Shown here piece by piece: positions 33,947-43,091 of a DNA stretch of 64,000 nucleotides. The notes below the pieces were generated by a model. The model saw only the letters and a list, made by a program, of their open reading frames with translations, had not been told where the DNA came from and made no database searches. Position 1 is the first letter of the stretch, and each line of letters starts with the position of its first letter. The stretch covers positions 14,335 to 78,334 of the forward strand of contig DKGG01000025.1 in the NCBI GenBank assembly GCA_002453155.1, written 5' to 3'. The position numbers and the translations under genes are program-made. This stretch comes from Bdellovibrionaceae bacterium UBA6776 (GTDB lineage Bacteria; Bdellovibrionota; Bdellovibrionia; Bdellovibrionales; UBA1609).

Positions 33947-35460
33947 AAATTGCGTCTCGCTCTTCGGATTTGGCGCGGTGGCAAGCTTACCGTGTGGGCG
34001 AAGCCATTCAATCGGCTCATCCTGAAATTGAAATAGAGTATTTTTTTAAAAGCTCTTTTGGAGATCAAAATCTAGATCTTCCATTGGCTCAAATGGAATC
34101 CAAGGGAGTATTCACTCAAGATTTTTATTTGGATCTGAAAGAAGGTCGCCAGGATCTTGTGGTGCATTCGTGGAAAGATCTTCCTGTGGAAGAGCGAGAG
34201 GGAACGGAAATCGCTGCGACTTTGGATCGCGCTGATGTAAGAGACATTTTCCTGGTTCCCAAACACATTTGGAAACAGGCGCAAGAAGGTGAAACTCTTA
34301 AGATTCTTACGAGCTCTCCACGGCGCATTTTTAATTTAGAAAATGAACTTCCGGAACTTCTTCCTGAATTTTCAGGGAAAATTTCTTTTGTACCCGTTCG
34401 AGGAAACATTCCCTCTCGGTTGGGAAAGATGTTTAAGGAAAATGCGGGATTGATTCTGGCCAAGGCCGCATTTGATCGCATGCTCACCGGGGGGCGGGAA
34501 GAGTTTGATTCTGTAAAATCTGAAGTTCGCAAGCATTTGAGTGAGTGTCATTTTATGGTCTTGCCATTGGAAATCAATCCCAGTGCACCAGCTCAAGGAG
34601 CTTTGGCCATTGAAATTGCAAGTCACCGTGAGGATCTGAAAGAGATTCTCTCAAAAATCAATGATCCCAAATGTTTTATGAATGTGGAGATCGAGAGAGA
34701 AATCTTGAAAGCCCACGGGGGTGGTTGCCATCAAAAAATTGGCGTGACCCACCTGACAAAAACCTTTGGTGTGTACCACATTGAACGGGGCGAAAGCGAA
34801 AATGGAATTTCCATTGATCGCAAGGAGCTTCTGAAAGAACGTCCAAACATCAGCTTTAAGACCCTCAAAAAATCCGAAGTTTTCCCCTGGGACCCTTCAG
34901 AGAATTCTTGGTTTGATCGAAAGCCCTTGGCGCTAAGTTCTGAAAAGCTCAGTGGCAAAGCGGTCTTAGTGGCTCGGTTTGCCGAAGGTCTTGAAGGCTT
35001 GGATCGGGCGCAGCAGGTTTGGACCTCAGGTTTGAAAACCTGGAAGAAGTTGGCCCTCGAGGGTTTTTGGGTGAATGGCTGTTTTGAAGGCTTTGGAGAA
35101 CAGGAAATTGAGTGGGTCGGCCCTGTGGCCGAGGGATTTTCTTGGATCAAGCTGACTCATGAGGGTGGAGATGCACCTGAAGGAATTGAAAAACTGGCCT
35201 ACTACAAATTGGACGCAAAAAGCAGCGCCCTCCCGGATCTCAAAGGGAAGAAAGCCTTTTTTTGGATGAGCTCCAGTTCTTTTGAGAAGGCCTATGAGCT
35301 TTATCCAGCGGAGATTTCCGAAGGTTTCCATGCCTGCGGACCCGGTCGAACCTTCGATCATTTGAGTCAACAATCGGTCTTAAAACATCCCCCAGAAGTG
35401 TTTATCAGTTTGGGTGAATTCCATGACTTTCTGAAGCGAAATGGTCTTTCGCAAAGCTAG
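33937..35460 (+). CDS. hemC: Hydroxymethylbilane synthase fused to a HemD-like domain
   Basis: A 507-residue protein, about 190 longer than a lone HemC. Residues 1-310 are porphobilinogen deaminase: RSSDLARWQA, VHSWKDLP with the catalytic Asp, PAQGALAIE, and Cys264 in GGGCHQKIG, which carries the dipyrromethane cofactor. Residues about 325-507 resemble uroporphyrinogen III synthase: KAFFWMSSSSFEKAYEL, then a GPGRTFDHL glycine turn. HemD sequences diverge strongly, so the second half is inferred from fold-like pattern and pathway need; no separate hemD is present in the locus. It overlaps hemA by ten bases. Confidence 0.87.
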   Translation: MRLKIASRSSDLARWQAYRVGEAIQSAHPEIEIEYFFKSSFGDQNLDLPLAQMESKGVFTQDFYLDLKEGRQDLVVHSWKDLPVEEREGTEIAATLDRADVRDIFLVPKHIWKQAQEGETLKILTSSPRRIFNLENELPELLPEFSGKISFVPVRGNIPSRLGKMFKENAGLILAKAAFDRMLTGGREEFDSVKSEVRKHLSECHFMVLPLEINPSAPAQGALAIEIASHREDLKEILSKINDPKCFMNVEIEREILKAHGGGCHQKIGVTHLTKTFGVYHIERGESENGISIDRKELLKERPNISFKTLKKSEVFPWDPSENSWFDRKPLALSSEKLSGKAVLVARFAEGLEGLDRAQQVWTSGLKTWKKLALEGFWVNGCFEGFGEQEIEWVGPVAEGFSWIKLTHEGGDAPEGIEKLAYYKLDAKSSALPDLKGKKAFFWMSSSSFEKAYELYPAEISEGFHACGPGRTFDHLSQQSVLKHPPEVFISLGEFHDFLKRNGLSQS

Positions 35461-35580
35461 TTTTGTTGGAAACGGGGACCACAAACAAGGCCCACGAATT
35501 GTACAAATCTCTCTTTACTAAACGCTAGGAATGGGTTTTTTTAGGGCTCACATTTGAAAGAGAATACAGAGGAGAATTCC

Positions 35581-36864
35581 ATGAACTCACAAGAGTTATT
35601 TGCAAGATCTCAGCAGGTTTCACCGGGGGGCGTTCACTCTCCCGTTCGTGCCTTTAAAAGCGTGGGAGGAACTCCCATTTTTTTTTCCTCGGCAGAAGGC
35701 GCTTACCTGACTTCTGTTGAAGGGAAGAAATACATCGATTTTTGCCAAAGTTTTGGTCCAAATATTTTGGGTCACCGTGATCCTGATGTTCAAAAATCAG
35801 TTTTGGAAATTCTTGATAAGGCCTGGAGTTTTGGAGCTTGCGAACCTTACTCGTTGGAACTTGCCGAGTGGATGAAAGAACAAGTTCCCTTTTTAGATAA
35901 ACTTCGATTTGTTTCTTCCGGAACCGAAGCGGTGATGAGTGCTCTTCGTGTGGCGCGAGCAGCAACGGGACGAGACAAAATTTTAAAATTTGATGGATGC
36001 TACCATGGCCATGTGGACTCACTGCTTGTAAAAGCCGGGTCTGGTTTGGCGGGCGAGGCTTCTTCTGACAGTGCGGGAGTGTCTGAGCAAACCGCTCATC
36101 AAACTTTAGTAACCGCTTTGGATGATGAAGAGGCTTACTTAAAAACTCTTAATGATCACAAAGACCAGATCGCAGCAGTGATTTTGGAACCTCTTCCGGC
36201 AAACTTTGGACTTTTGGCTCAGCGAAAAGAATTTATTGATTTCGTGGTGAACGAAGCCAAGCAAAGAGGGATTCTTGTCATTTTTGATGAAGTCATTTCA
36301 GGATTTCGAATGGCTTTTGGCGGAATGGCGGAGCTGTTGGATATCAAACCAGATTTAGTGACTTATGGAAAAGTGATTGGTGGGGGATTCCCTGTGGGCT
36401 GCTACGGCGGTCGAGAAGATCTTATGAATTTGGTGGCTCCGGCAGGACGGGTTTATCAAGCGGGAACTTTGAGTGCGAACCCTGTGGGAATGGTGGCGGG
36501 CCTCACCACATTGAAAAAAATGAAAGAGGTGCAAGGCCACAAATTTCTCAAAGAACGCACGGAACGAATGACCTCAAGGTTAAATGAGATTTTTCAAGCT
36601 CATCAAGTTCCAATGCAGGTTTCTAGCCAAGGCTCTTTGTTTTGGATTCATCCAAAAAGTGACAAGCCCATTCGTCGGGTTGACCAGATTCCCACTCAAC
36701 ATGGTGAAAACTTTAAAAAGTTTTTCTCTGAGTGCTTGAATGAAGGGGTGTACTTGGCGCCCAGTGGATATGAGGTGGGATTTTTGTCTCTGGCTCATAC
36801 GGATGAAATTATAGATTCCGCTTTGGAGAAATTCTCAAATGCAGCAAAGAAGGTCTTTGGATGA
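35581..36864 (+). CDS. hemL: Glutamate-1-semialdehyde 2,1-aminomutase
   Basis: A 427-residue PLP enzyme converting glutamate-1-semialdehyde to 5-aminolevulinate. It has the start motif [13 protein letters not shown] and the substrate loop [17 protein letters not shown]-Lys264 lies in [12 protein letters not shown], and AGTLSANPV is conserved. The start is the ATG seven bases after AGAGGAG, not the upstream in-frame alternative. The 120 bases before it contain the only sizeable gap in the haem cluster and may hold a second promoter. The histidine kinase start overlaps its stop by four bases. Confidence 0.95.
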   Translation: MNSQELFARSQQVSPGGVHSPVRAFKSVGGTPIFFSSAEGAYLTSVEGKKYIDFCQSFGPNILGHRDPDVQKSVLEILDKAWSFGACEPYSLELAEWMKEQVPFLDKLRFVSSGTEAVMSALRVARAATGRDKILKFDGCYHGHVDSLLVKAGSGLAGEASSDSAGVSEQTAHQTLVTALDDEEAYLKTLNDHKDQIAAVILEPLPANFGLLAQRKEFIDFVVNEAKQRGILVIFDEVISGFRMAFGGMAELLDIKPDLVTYGKVIGGGFPVGCYGGREDLMNLVAPAGRVYQAGTLSANPVGMVAGLTTLKKMKEVQGHKFLKERTERMTSRLNEIFQAHQVPMQVSSQGSLFWIHPKSDKPIRRVDQIPTQHGENFKKFFSECLNEGVYLAPSGYEVGFLSLAHTDEIIDSALEKFSNAAKKVFG

Positions 36865-37751
36865 ATCTTTCTCTGCTGAGAGATAAAAAGTTTTATCTCA
36901 TCCTTTTGTGGCTTGGATTTACCTCTGTGTTCGCTCTTTGGTGGATGCAGGTGGGGCTTCGCCATGTGGATTTGTTGCAGAGCTTGCTTCCCGATGAAAC
37001 CTCCCACTGGATTGGCCAGAGGCGCATGTTCTTTTGGGAAGGTCTGGCCTGGTTGGCACTTCTTTTAGTCGGTGGATTTACTTCTGTTTATCTTCTGTAC
37101 CGAGAAAAACGTCATTTGGAAGGTTTGAAGACTTTTTTTGCGTCCTTCAATCATGATGTGAAAACCTCGCTGACGTCCCTTCGTCTTCAAGCAGAGGCGC
37201 TTAAGGAAGACTTGGAAGGACAGCCTTCTTCGGAAAAACTTTTGTCCCGTTTGATTTCGGACACCTTGCGCCTGCAAATTCAACTGGAGAATTCTTTGTA
37301 CATGAGCGCACAAGAAGCGCAGAAGCTATTGATTGAAGAAAAAAATTTGGAAGATTTTTTGGTCTCCACAAAACACAAATGGCCGCAGGTGGAAGTTTCT
37401 TGGAATCGTGGGGCCAAGGTTCAAGTGGATGAACGTGGTTTCTATATTGTCTTGAACAACCTGATTCAAAATGCATGGAACCACGGGAGAGCGACTTCTG
37501 TTCATTTCAATGTGCAAAGTGACGGAAACCAAAAGGTTCGAATTGAATTTCAAGACAACGGAAAGGGATTTTCCGGAAGTGGCAAAAAGCTGGGAAAACT
37601 TTTCTTTCGACCCACCTCTCAAAGTGGAACAGGAATGGGACTTTACATCTGTGGTGAGTTGCTTTCTAAAATGAACGGCCGATTGGAATTGAATTCAGAT
37701 TTGAGTTCAGGTTTTGGAGGACAGATTCTTTTGCCAGGGAGTCTGACATGA
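36861..37751 (+). CDS. Membrane histidine kinase inside the haem operon
   Basis: A 296-residue sensor kinase. Two membrane helices (about 11-30 and 58-80) flank a short periplasmic loop of roughly 28 residues, then come the dimerisation helix with phospho-acceptor His98 (FNHDVKTSL) and an ATPase domain ([26 protein letters not shown]). The tiny periplasmic part suggests sensing within the membrane or by a partner. Four-base overlaps join it to hemL and to the response regulator, so it is co-translated with haem enzymes. A role in haem or redox control is inferred from this position only. Confidence 0.88.
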   Translation: MNLSLLRDKKFYLILLWLGFTSVFALWWMQVGLRHVDLLQSLLPDETSHWIGQRRMFFWEGLAWLALLLVGGFTSVYLLYREKRHLEGLKTFFASFNHDVKTSLTSLRLQAEALKEDLEGQPSSEKLLSRLISDTLRLQIQLENSLYMSAQEAQKLLIEEKNLEDFLVSTKHKWPQVEVSWNRGAKVQVDERGFYIVLNNLIQNAWNHGRATSVHFNVQSDGNQKVRIEFQDNGKGFSGSGKKLGKLFFRPTSQSGTGMGLYICGELLSKMNGRLELNSDLSSGFGGQILLPGSLT

Positions 37752-38425
37752 AGAGAGTTCTTCTTTTGGAAGACGATCAGAGCTTGGGGCAAACTTTGGA
37801 AGAACGTCTTCATCGGGAAGGTTTTGAAGTCATTCGAGCCATGTCCTTGGAAGAGGGAAGGTCTCATCTGAGCAAGCATTTTGATCTGTTTATCTTGGAC
37901 GTGGGATTGCCCGACGGATCTGGTTTTGATTTTGCCCATGAAATTACAGCCCAAAAGAACGCGCCCTTTCTTTTTATGACGGCCCAAAGTGATGCGGAGT
38001 CTCGCTTGAAGGGCTACGAAGCCGGTGCCACAGAATTTATACCCAAACCTTTTCACCTCAGGGAGTTTTTGATCCGGGTAAGTCATGTGATGGAGAATCA
38101 CATCACTCCTCATGTTTTAGAACTGGATGAGGAAGTCGCGGTGGACTTTGACTCTTTTAAGGTTCATCGATCCGATCAAAGTCATGATCTCACTCAAAAG
38201 GAAGCTTTGGTTCTTAAAGTTTTGGTTGAGGCCTCTCCTCGAGTGATTTCGAGAGATGTTCTTTTGGACCGGGTTTGGGGGCAAGAGGCATATCCCTCTC
38301 AGAGAACTGTGGACAATGTGATTTTAAAATTGAGACAAGTTTTAGGCGAACCCTCCGGCAAAAACATTCAATCCGTTCGCGGAGTGGGTTACAAATGGAT
38401 CGGTCAAATCAGGGAGAAAAAATGA
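37748..38425 (+). CDS. OmpR/PhoB-family response regulator
   Basis: A 225-residue regulator. The receiver domain has the acidic pair EDD (8-10), phospho-accepting Asp51 (FILDVGLPDG) and the conserved Lys in PKPFHL. The C-terminal winged-helix DNA-binding domain ends with RTVDNVILKLRQ and IQSVRGVGYKW. It is the partner of the preceding kinase (ATGA overlap) and overlaps hemE in the same way. Auto-regulation of the haem operon is a natural guess. Confidence 0.92.
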   Translation: MKRVLLLEDDQSLGQTLEERLHREGFEVIRAMSLEEGRSHLSKHFDLFILDVGLPDGSGFDFAHEITAQKNAPFLFMTAQSDAESRLKGYEAGATEFIPKPFHLREFLIRVSHVMENHITPHVLELDEEVAVDFDSFKVHRSDQSHDLTQKEALVLKVLVEASPRVISRDVLLDRVWGQEAYPSQRTVDNVILKLRQVLGEPSGKNIQSVRGVGYKWIGQIREKK

Positions 38426-39456
38426 AAGCCAATGCAATTGTGAACGAAAAATTTAAGAATGCGCTTCAAGGGACTGCGCAAAATTGTCCGCCCATTTGGT
38501 TTATGAGACAGGCGGGACGATATCACGACCACTATCAAAATTTGCGGCAAAAACATTCCTTTATGGATCTATGCAAGGTGCCGGAGTTGGCTGCTGAAGT
38601 GGCCTTCGGTCCGGTGGATGAATTTGATTTTGATGTTTCAATTTTGTTCAGTGATTTGCTTTTTCCCCTTCAAGCTCTGGGAATGGGGTTAGAGTACAAC
38701 CCAGCTCCAACGCTTTCTTTTCAGTTGACCGAAGAGACTTTGAAAAAGCTGGTTTCCGTGGATGAAGCTTTGCCCCATTTGGAATTTCAAAAGGAAGCCA
38801 TGATAGCCACTCGAGAAAGATTGCCCAAAAATAAAAGCTTGATTGGGTTTGTGGGTGGTCCTTGGACTTTGTTTACTTATGCAGTTGAAGGAGGACACAA
38901 GGGCCATCTTCAAGCAGCAAAGAACGGTTTTTCACTTTATGGATCCTTCTGTGAATTGATGGTTCCCTTGTTGAAGAAGAACATTCAACTTCAGTTTGAT
39001 GGAGGAGCTGAAGTGATTATGATTTTTGATACGGCGGCCGGAGAGATTTCGCCGATGCTTTATAAAAAGTTTGTTCAGCCCCATTTGGAAGAGCTGGCAA
39101 AAACCTTTCCGGGAAAATTGGGCTACTACGCCAAGGGGACCACATGGGATCACATGGATGAGCACATGAGCAGCCTTCCTTGGGCGGGTCTTGGAATGGA
39201 TCATCGCTTTGATCTTCCAAAGGTTCTTCTAAAATCCAAGGGAAAATTTGTTCAAGGAAACTTTGATCAAGCCATGCTTTTCAACGACAGGGAAAATTTT
39301 AAAAGCCGATTGGAAGAATATTTGGCGCCCTATAAGAATCTTTCTCCCGAAGAAAGAGCCCATTGGGTTTGTGGACTTGGACATGGCGTCCTCCCACAAA
39401 CTCCCATGGACCATGTGAAAATGTTTATTGAAACTGTTCGAAAGGAATTCTCATGA
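38422..39456 (+). CDS. hemE: Uroporphyrinogen decarboxylase
   Basis: A 344-residue HemE removing the four acetate carboxyls of uroporphyrinogen III to give coproporphyrinogen III. The diagnostic N-terminus PPIWFMRQAGRYHDHY is present, as are FSDLLFP, GFVGGPWTLFTY and the C-terminal GLGHGVLPQTP. The start is the ATG overlapping the response-regulator stop, not the in-frame ATG inside that gene. Its stop overlaps hemN by four bases. Confidence 0.95.
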   Translation: MKANAIVNEKFKNALQGTAQNCPPIWFMRQAGRYHDHYQNLRQKHSFMDLCKVPELAAEVAFGPVDEFDFDVSILFSDLLFPLQALGMGLEYNPAPTLSFQLTEETLKKLVSVDEALPHLEFQKEAMIATRERLPKNKSLIGFVGGPWTLFTYAVEGGHKGHLQAAKNGFSLYGSFCELMVPLLKKNIQLQFDGGAEVIMIFDTAAGEISPMLYKKFVQPHLEELAKTFPGKLGYYAKGTTWDHMDEHMSSLPWAGLGMDHRFDLPKVLLKSKGKFVQGNFDQAMLFNDRENFKSRLEEYLAPYKNLSPEERAHWVCGLGHGVLPQTPMDHVKMFIETVRKEFS

Positions 39457-40808
39457 TTTCCAAAGATCTTCTTGAAAAGTATGACACTCCGGTTCCTCGT
39501 TACACGAGTTATCCCACGGTGCCTTATTGGTCAGATTCTCCCAGCACTGAAGAGTGGTTAAGTGCTCTTCGTCTTGCCGCCTCCAAAAAAGACATGACTT
39601 GGTCCATTTATATGCATGTTCCTTTCTGTGAAAGTCTGTGCACCTTTTGCGGTTGCAACACGGTGATTTCCAGAAGTCACGACAAGGAGATGCCCTATGT
39701 TCAATCCCTTCTCAAAGAATTCTCTTTATACAAAAAGAATGTTCCGGAGCTTTTCGAAAAACCTTTGAGACAGCTTCATTTGGGAGGAGGAACTCCCACT
39801 TTTCTTTCTGCTGAAAATTTAAAGTTTGTTGTGGGAAGCATTTTGGAGCAGGCGAAGGTGGATCCCGATCAATTTGACGGATCGATTGAAGTGGATCCCC
39901 GCAGAACTTCTCCTGAGCAACTCAAAGCTCTTTATGATTTGGGATTTCGCAGAGTCAGTATGGGCGTTCAGGACTTCAACCACGAAGTTCAGCGTTTGAT
40001 CAATCGGATTCAACCTTTTGATGTGACCAAGAAGCTCACTGAAGAAGCCCGTGAGATGGGGTACACGTCCGTCAACTTTGATTTGATCTACGGTCTTCCA
40101 AAGCAAGATCTTGAAATGATGAGAGAGACGGTTTTAAAGACCATCGAACTTCGGCCCGAGCGCATCGCCCTTTATTCTTTTGCATTGGTTCCTTGGATTA
40201 AGCCTCAGCAGCGTCTTTTTAAAGATGAAGACCTTCCTGTGGGAGCCGAGAAAAGAGAACTTTATGAACTTTCCTACGAGCTTTTGACGGAGGCGGGTTA
40301 CCGAGAAATCGGCATGGACCACTTTGCGCTTCCAGAGGATGAGCTCTCAAAGTCCATGGACGAAGGAAAGCTTCATCGCAACTTTATGGGATATGCAGAA
40401 CTTCGTACTGATGTGCTTTTGGGTTTAGGAGTGAGTTCCATTTCCGAAACACCCACTTGTTTTCATCAAAATGAAAAGGTCGTAGCCAATTATATGAAGC
40501 GAGTGGATGAGGAAGGTGAAATTCCAACTCTCAGAGGACACAAGCTGAACGAGGAAGATCAAAACCAAAGAGAGATGATCTTAAAGTTTATGACTCTAGG
40601 TGAAGTTCACCTGACGGATTCAAAGATGAAAGATGACATCCAGGAGTTTTTAAATCCCATGATTCAAGATGGGTTGGTTCAATTGGAAGGGGAGAACTTA
40701 AAGATTCTTGAGCCCGGTCGTCCTTTCTTGAGAAACGCGTGCATGGCTTTGGATTTTCGATTGAGAAGAAGCAAGCCGGAATCGAAAGTTTTTTCACAAT
40801 CTCTATGA
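39453..40808 (+). CDS. hemN: Oxygen-independent coproporphyrinogen III oxidase
   Basis: A 451-residue radical-SAM enzyme. The 4Fe-4S site is C59-x3-C63-x2-C66 with a following Cys68 (PFCESLCTFCGC), the true HemN pattern. LHLGGGTPTFL is conserved and NFDLIYGLPKQ is the SAM/substrate region. It decarboxylates coproporphyrinogen III to protoporphyrinogen IX without oxygen. It is the only coproporphyrinogen oxidase in the cluster. Overlapping ATGA junctions lie on both sides. Confidence 0.95.
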   Translation: MISKDLLEKYDTPVPRYTSYPTVPYWSDSPSTEEWLSALRLAASKKDMTWSIYMHVPFCESLCTFCGCNTVISRSHDKEMPYVQSLLKEFSLYKKNVPELFEKPLRQLHLGGGTPTFLSAENLKFVVGSILEQAKVDPDQFDGSIEVDPRRTSPEQLKALYDLGFRRVSMGVQDFNHEVQRLINRIQPFDVTKKLTEEAREMGYTSVNFDLIYGLPKQDLEMMRETVLKTIELRPERIALYSFALVPWIKPQQRLFKDEDLPVGAEKRELYELSYELLTEAGYREIGMDHFALPEDELSKSMDEGKLHRNFMGYAELRTDVLLGLGVSSISETPTCFHQNEKVVANYMKRVDEEGEIPTLRGHKLNEEDQNQREMILKFMTLGEVHLTDSKMKDDIQEFLNPMIQDGLVQLEGENLKILEPGRPFLRNACMALDFRLRRSKPESKVFSQSL

Positions 40809-42031
40809 AGCCAGTACTCATTGTTGGCTCCGGCATTTCAGGATTGTCCACGGCCTTTTGGCTGCACAAGGAGGAAATTCCCTGTGAGGTGATCGATGTG
40901 AAAGATCACCCCGGAGGTTTGATTGCCACAGAGAAGACACCCTTTGGCCCGGCGGAAAAGGCGGCAAATGGTTTTATGGCGGCCGCTGAAATGTGCTCTT
41001 TATGTGATGAGATCGGGGTGGAACTGGCATCTCGAAAGCCTGCCAGGAAGAATCGCTACATTTTTCGAAAGCGTCCTCGGAAATGGCCTCTGAGTTTTCG
41101 TGAAACTTTGCAGTTCTTGAAGGGAATTTTCCTTAAAATTTTTCGACCTTCAAAATTCAATGAAATGCTGCAGGGACAAACCGTCGAAGATTGGGCCGAG
41201 GGGCGATTTGGTCCTTCTACCGTTCAGTGGTTGGTGGCTCCCGCACTGCAAGGAATTTATGCGGGCAATGTTCGTCGCATGAGTGCAAGCTTGGTATTGA
41301 AAGGGCTGTTGGAAAAACGCAGCCGAAAAGGTGTTAATGTTCGTGGAACCTTGGCCCCCAAAGGTGGAATGGGCGATTTGGTGACAAAGCTTTATGATTG
41401 GCTTCTGAAGCGAGGCGTTTCCTTTCGTTTTTCCACCTCCTTTGATCAAATCGATTCCTCAAAATATTCCGCGGTCGTGATTGCCACCTCAGCCTTTGAT
41501 TTGGAAAAACTCCATCAAGTGGATTCCCGAATTCCAAGGCTTCAGGTGGAAGGTTTGCCCTTGGTCACCGCGACTTTATTTTTTGAAAATGAAAATTATC
41601 ACATTGATGGCTTTGGCTGCTTGTTTCCTCAAAAAGAGGGATTTTACGGTTTGGGCGTGCTGTTTAACTCTTCTGTGTTTGAGGGAAGAGTCGCCTCGAA
41701 AAAGGCGTCGCGCTCGGAGACTTGGATTTTGGGCGGCGCTTTTCGAAAGGACATTTGCCGTTTTTCCGATGACGAGCTGTTGCGTCAAATTCAGGAAGAC
41801 CGGAAGCGTCTTTATCAGGTGGAAGACGTGGGGAAACCCTTACATATGGAGGTCACTCGCTGGCCTCAGGCCCTTCCCCATTTGAATGTGGATTTAGAGA
41901 AGCAGTTGAGCGAAATGCAGGTGGGCCGGGGTGTCTATATGTCGGGAAATTACCTGGGACGTATTGGCTTGAGTCAGATCGTCGCGCGCAATAAGATGCT
42001 GGCACTTCAGATAAAAAAGGAACTTTCTTAA
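40805..42031 (+). CDS. hemG: FAD-dependent protoporphyrinogen oxidase
   Basis: A 408-residue flavoprotein of the HemY/PPOX type: N-terminal Rossmann motif VGSGISGLSTAFWL, the FAD region DHPGGLIATEKTPFG, and a C-terminal YMSGNYLGRIGLSQIV that binds FAD. It takes protoporphyrinogen IX to protoporphyrin IX using oxygen or another acceptor. The symbol follows current use for the oxygen-dependent type (hemG/hemY). The start overlaps hemN as ATGA, and hemH begins one base after the stop. Confidence 0.9.
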   Translation: MKPVLIVGSGISGLSTAFWLHKEEIPCEVIDVKDHPGGLIATEKTPFGPAEKAANGFMAAAEMCSLCDEIGVELASRKPARKNRYIFRKRPRKWPLSFRETLQFLKGIFLKIFRPSKFNEMLQGQTVEDWAEGRFGPSTVQWLVAPALQGIYAGNVRRMSASLVLKGLLEKRSRKGVNVRGTLAPKGGMGDLVTKLYDWLLKRGVSFRFSTSFDQIDSSKYSAVVIATSAFDLEKLHQVDSRIPRLQVEGLPLVTATLFFENENYHIDGFGCLFPQKEGFYGLGVLFNSSVFEGRVASKKASRSETWILGGAFRKDICRFSDDELLRQIQEDRKRLYQVEDVGKPLHMEVTRWPQALPHLNVDLEKQLSEMQVGRGVYMSGNYLGRIGLSQIVARNKMLALQIKKELS

Positions 42032-43084
42032 GTGAACAAAAAGGCTTTGTTGATCATCAATTTGGGCTCTCCAGCATCCTCAAAGGTCGAAGATGTGAAG
42101 CCCTATTTGAACCAGTTTTTGATGGATGGGGAAGTGATTGATATCTTCTATCCTCTCAGAGCCTTTTTGGTGAAAGGTTTGATCGTTCCCTTTCGAGCGA
42201 AGAAGTCTTCGGAAGCCTACAAAGAGATTTTTTCAGAGCGCGGCTCTCCTTTGCTCTTTCATACCAAAGATTTTGTTGAAAAGTTGGGACCCAAAGTTCA
42301 GCCCAATTTTCAATGCGTCGAATATGCCATGAGATATGGTGAGCCGAGCATAGAATCTAAGATTAAAGAACTTCATGACAGAGGCTGTTCGGATTTGGTG
42401 GTTCTGCCCATGTATCCTCAATTTGCCAAATCTTCCACGCGCACGGTGCTCAAAGAAATTCAACGGGTGCTCGGTAAAATCAAAGCCACAGAGATGAATG
42501 TGCGCACATGGGTGGATTTTTTCTCGGAAGATTTTTTCATCCAAAGTTTTGTGTCTGTGATCAAAGAGGAAATGGAATCGTTTAAACCAGATCATTTGCT
42601 GCTCAGTTACCATGGTCTTCCCGAGAGCCATGTGAAAGAGTTTGCCCCAAATTCATGCTTTCGAACGCCCCATTGCTGCTCGACTCTGAACAAAGGCAAT
42701 CGCCTGTGTTACCGGGCGCAGTGTTTTGAAACTTCTCGAAAAATTCATTCCAAACTTCCGCCCATTGATTTTACGGTGTCTTTTCAGTCCAGACTGGGGC
42801 GGCAAGAGTGGATCAAACCTTATACGGATCTTGAAATTGAAAAAATTCTTGAAAAGGGTGCGAAGCGTGTCTTAGTGGCTTGCCCGGCTTTTGTGGCAGA
42901 TTGCTTGGAAACTCTCGAAGAAATTTCCATTCGCCTGCGAGACGATTTCAAATCAAAGGGTGGTGAAGATTTGAAACTGGTTCCGTCCCTCAACTCCAGA
43001 GAAGATTGGGTGGATTCTTGTGCACAATTTTTTAAGACCGCACGATTTCAACCTTTGCTTCAGACCTTAAACAAAGTTCAGTAG
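42032..43084 (+). CDS. hemH: Ferrochelatase with internal four-cysteine cluster segment
   Basis: A 350-residue ferrochelatase inserting Fe2+ into protoporphyrin IX. His194 in LSYHGLPESH is the catalytic metal ligand, and SFQSRLGRQEW and the acidic C-terminal helix are conserved. Residues 209-231 hold five cysteines (C209, C215, C216, C226, C231). Ferrochelatases of Myxococcus type bind a [2Fe-2S] cluster through four cysteines in just such an internal 20-residue segment rather than at the C-terminus. The start is GTG directly after hemG. Confidence 0.93.
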   Translation: MNKKALLIINLGSPASSKVEDVKPYLNQFLMDGEVIDIFYPLRAFLVKGLIVPFRAKKSSEAYKEIFSERGSPLLFHTKDFVEKLGPKVQPNFQCVEYAMRYGEPSIESKIKELHDRGCSDLVVLPMYPQFAKSSTRTVLKEIQRVLGKIKATEMNVRTWVDFFSEDFFIQSFVSVIKEEMESFKPDHLLLSYHGLPESHVKEFAPNSCFRTPHCCSTLNKGNRLCYRAQCFETSRKIHSKLPPIDFTVSFQSRLGRQEWIKPYTDLEIEKILEKGAKRVLVACPAFVADCLETLEEISIRLRDDFKSKGGEDLKLVPSLNSREDWVDSCAQFFKTARFQPLLQTLNKVQ

Positions 43085-43091
43085 GAAGCCC

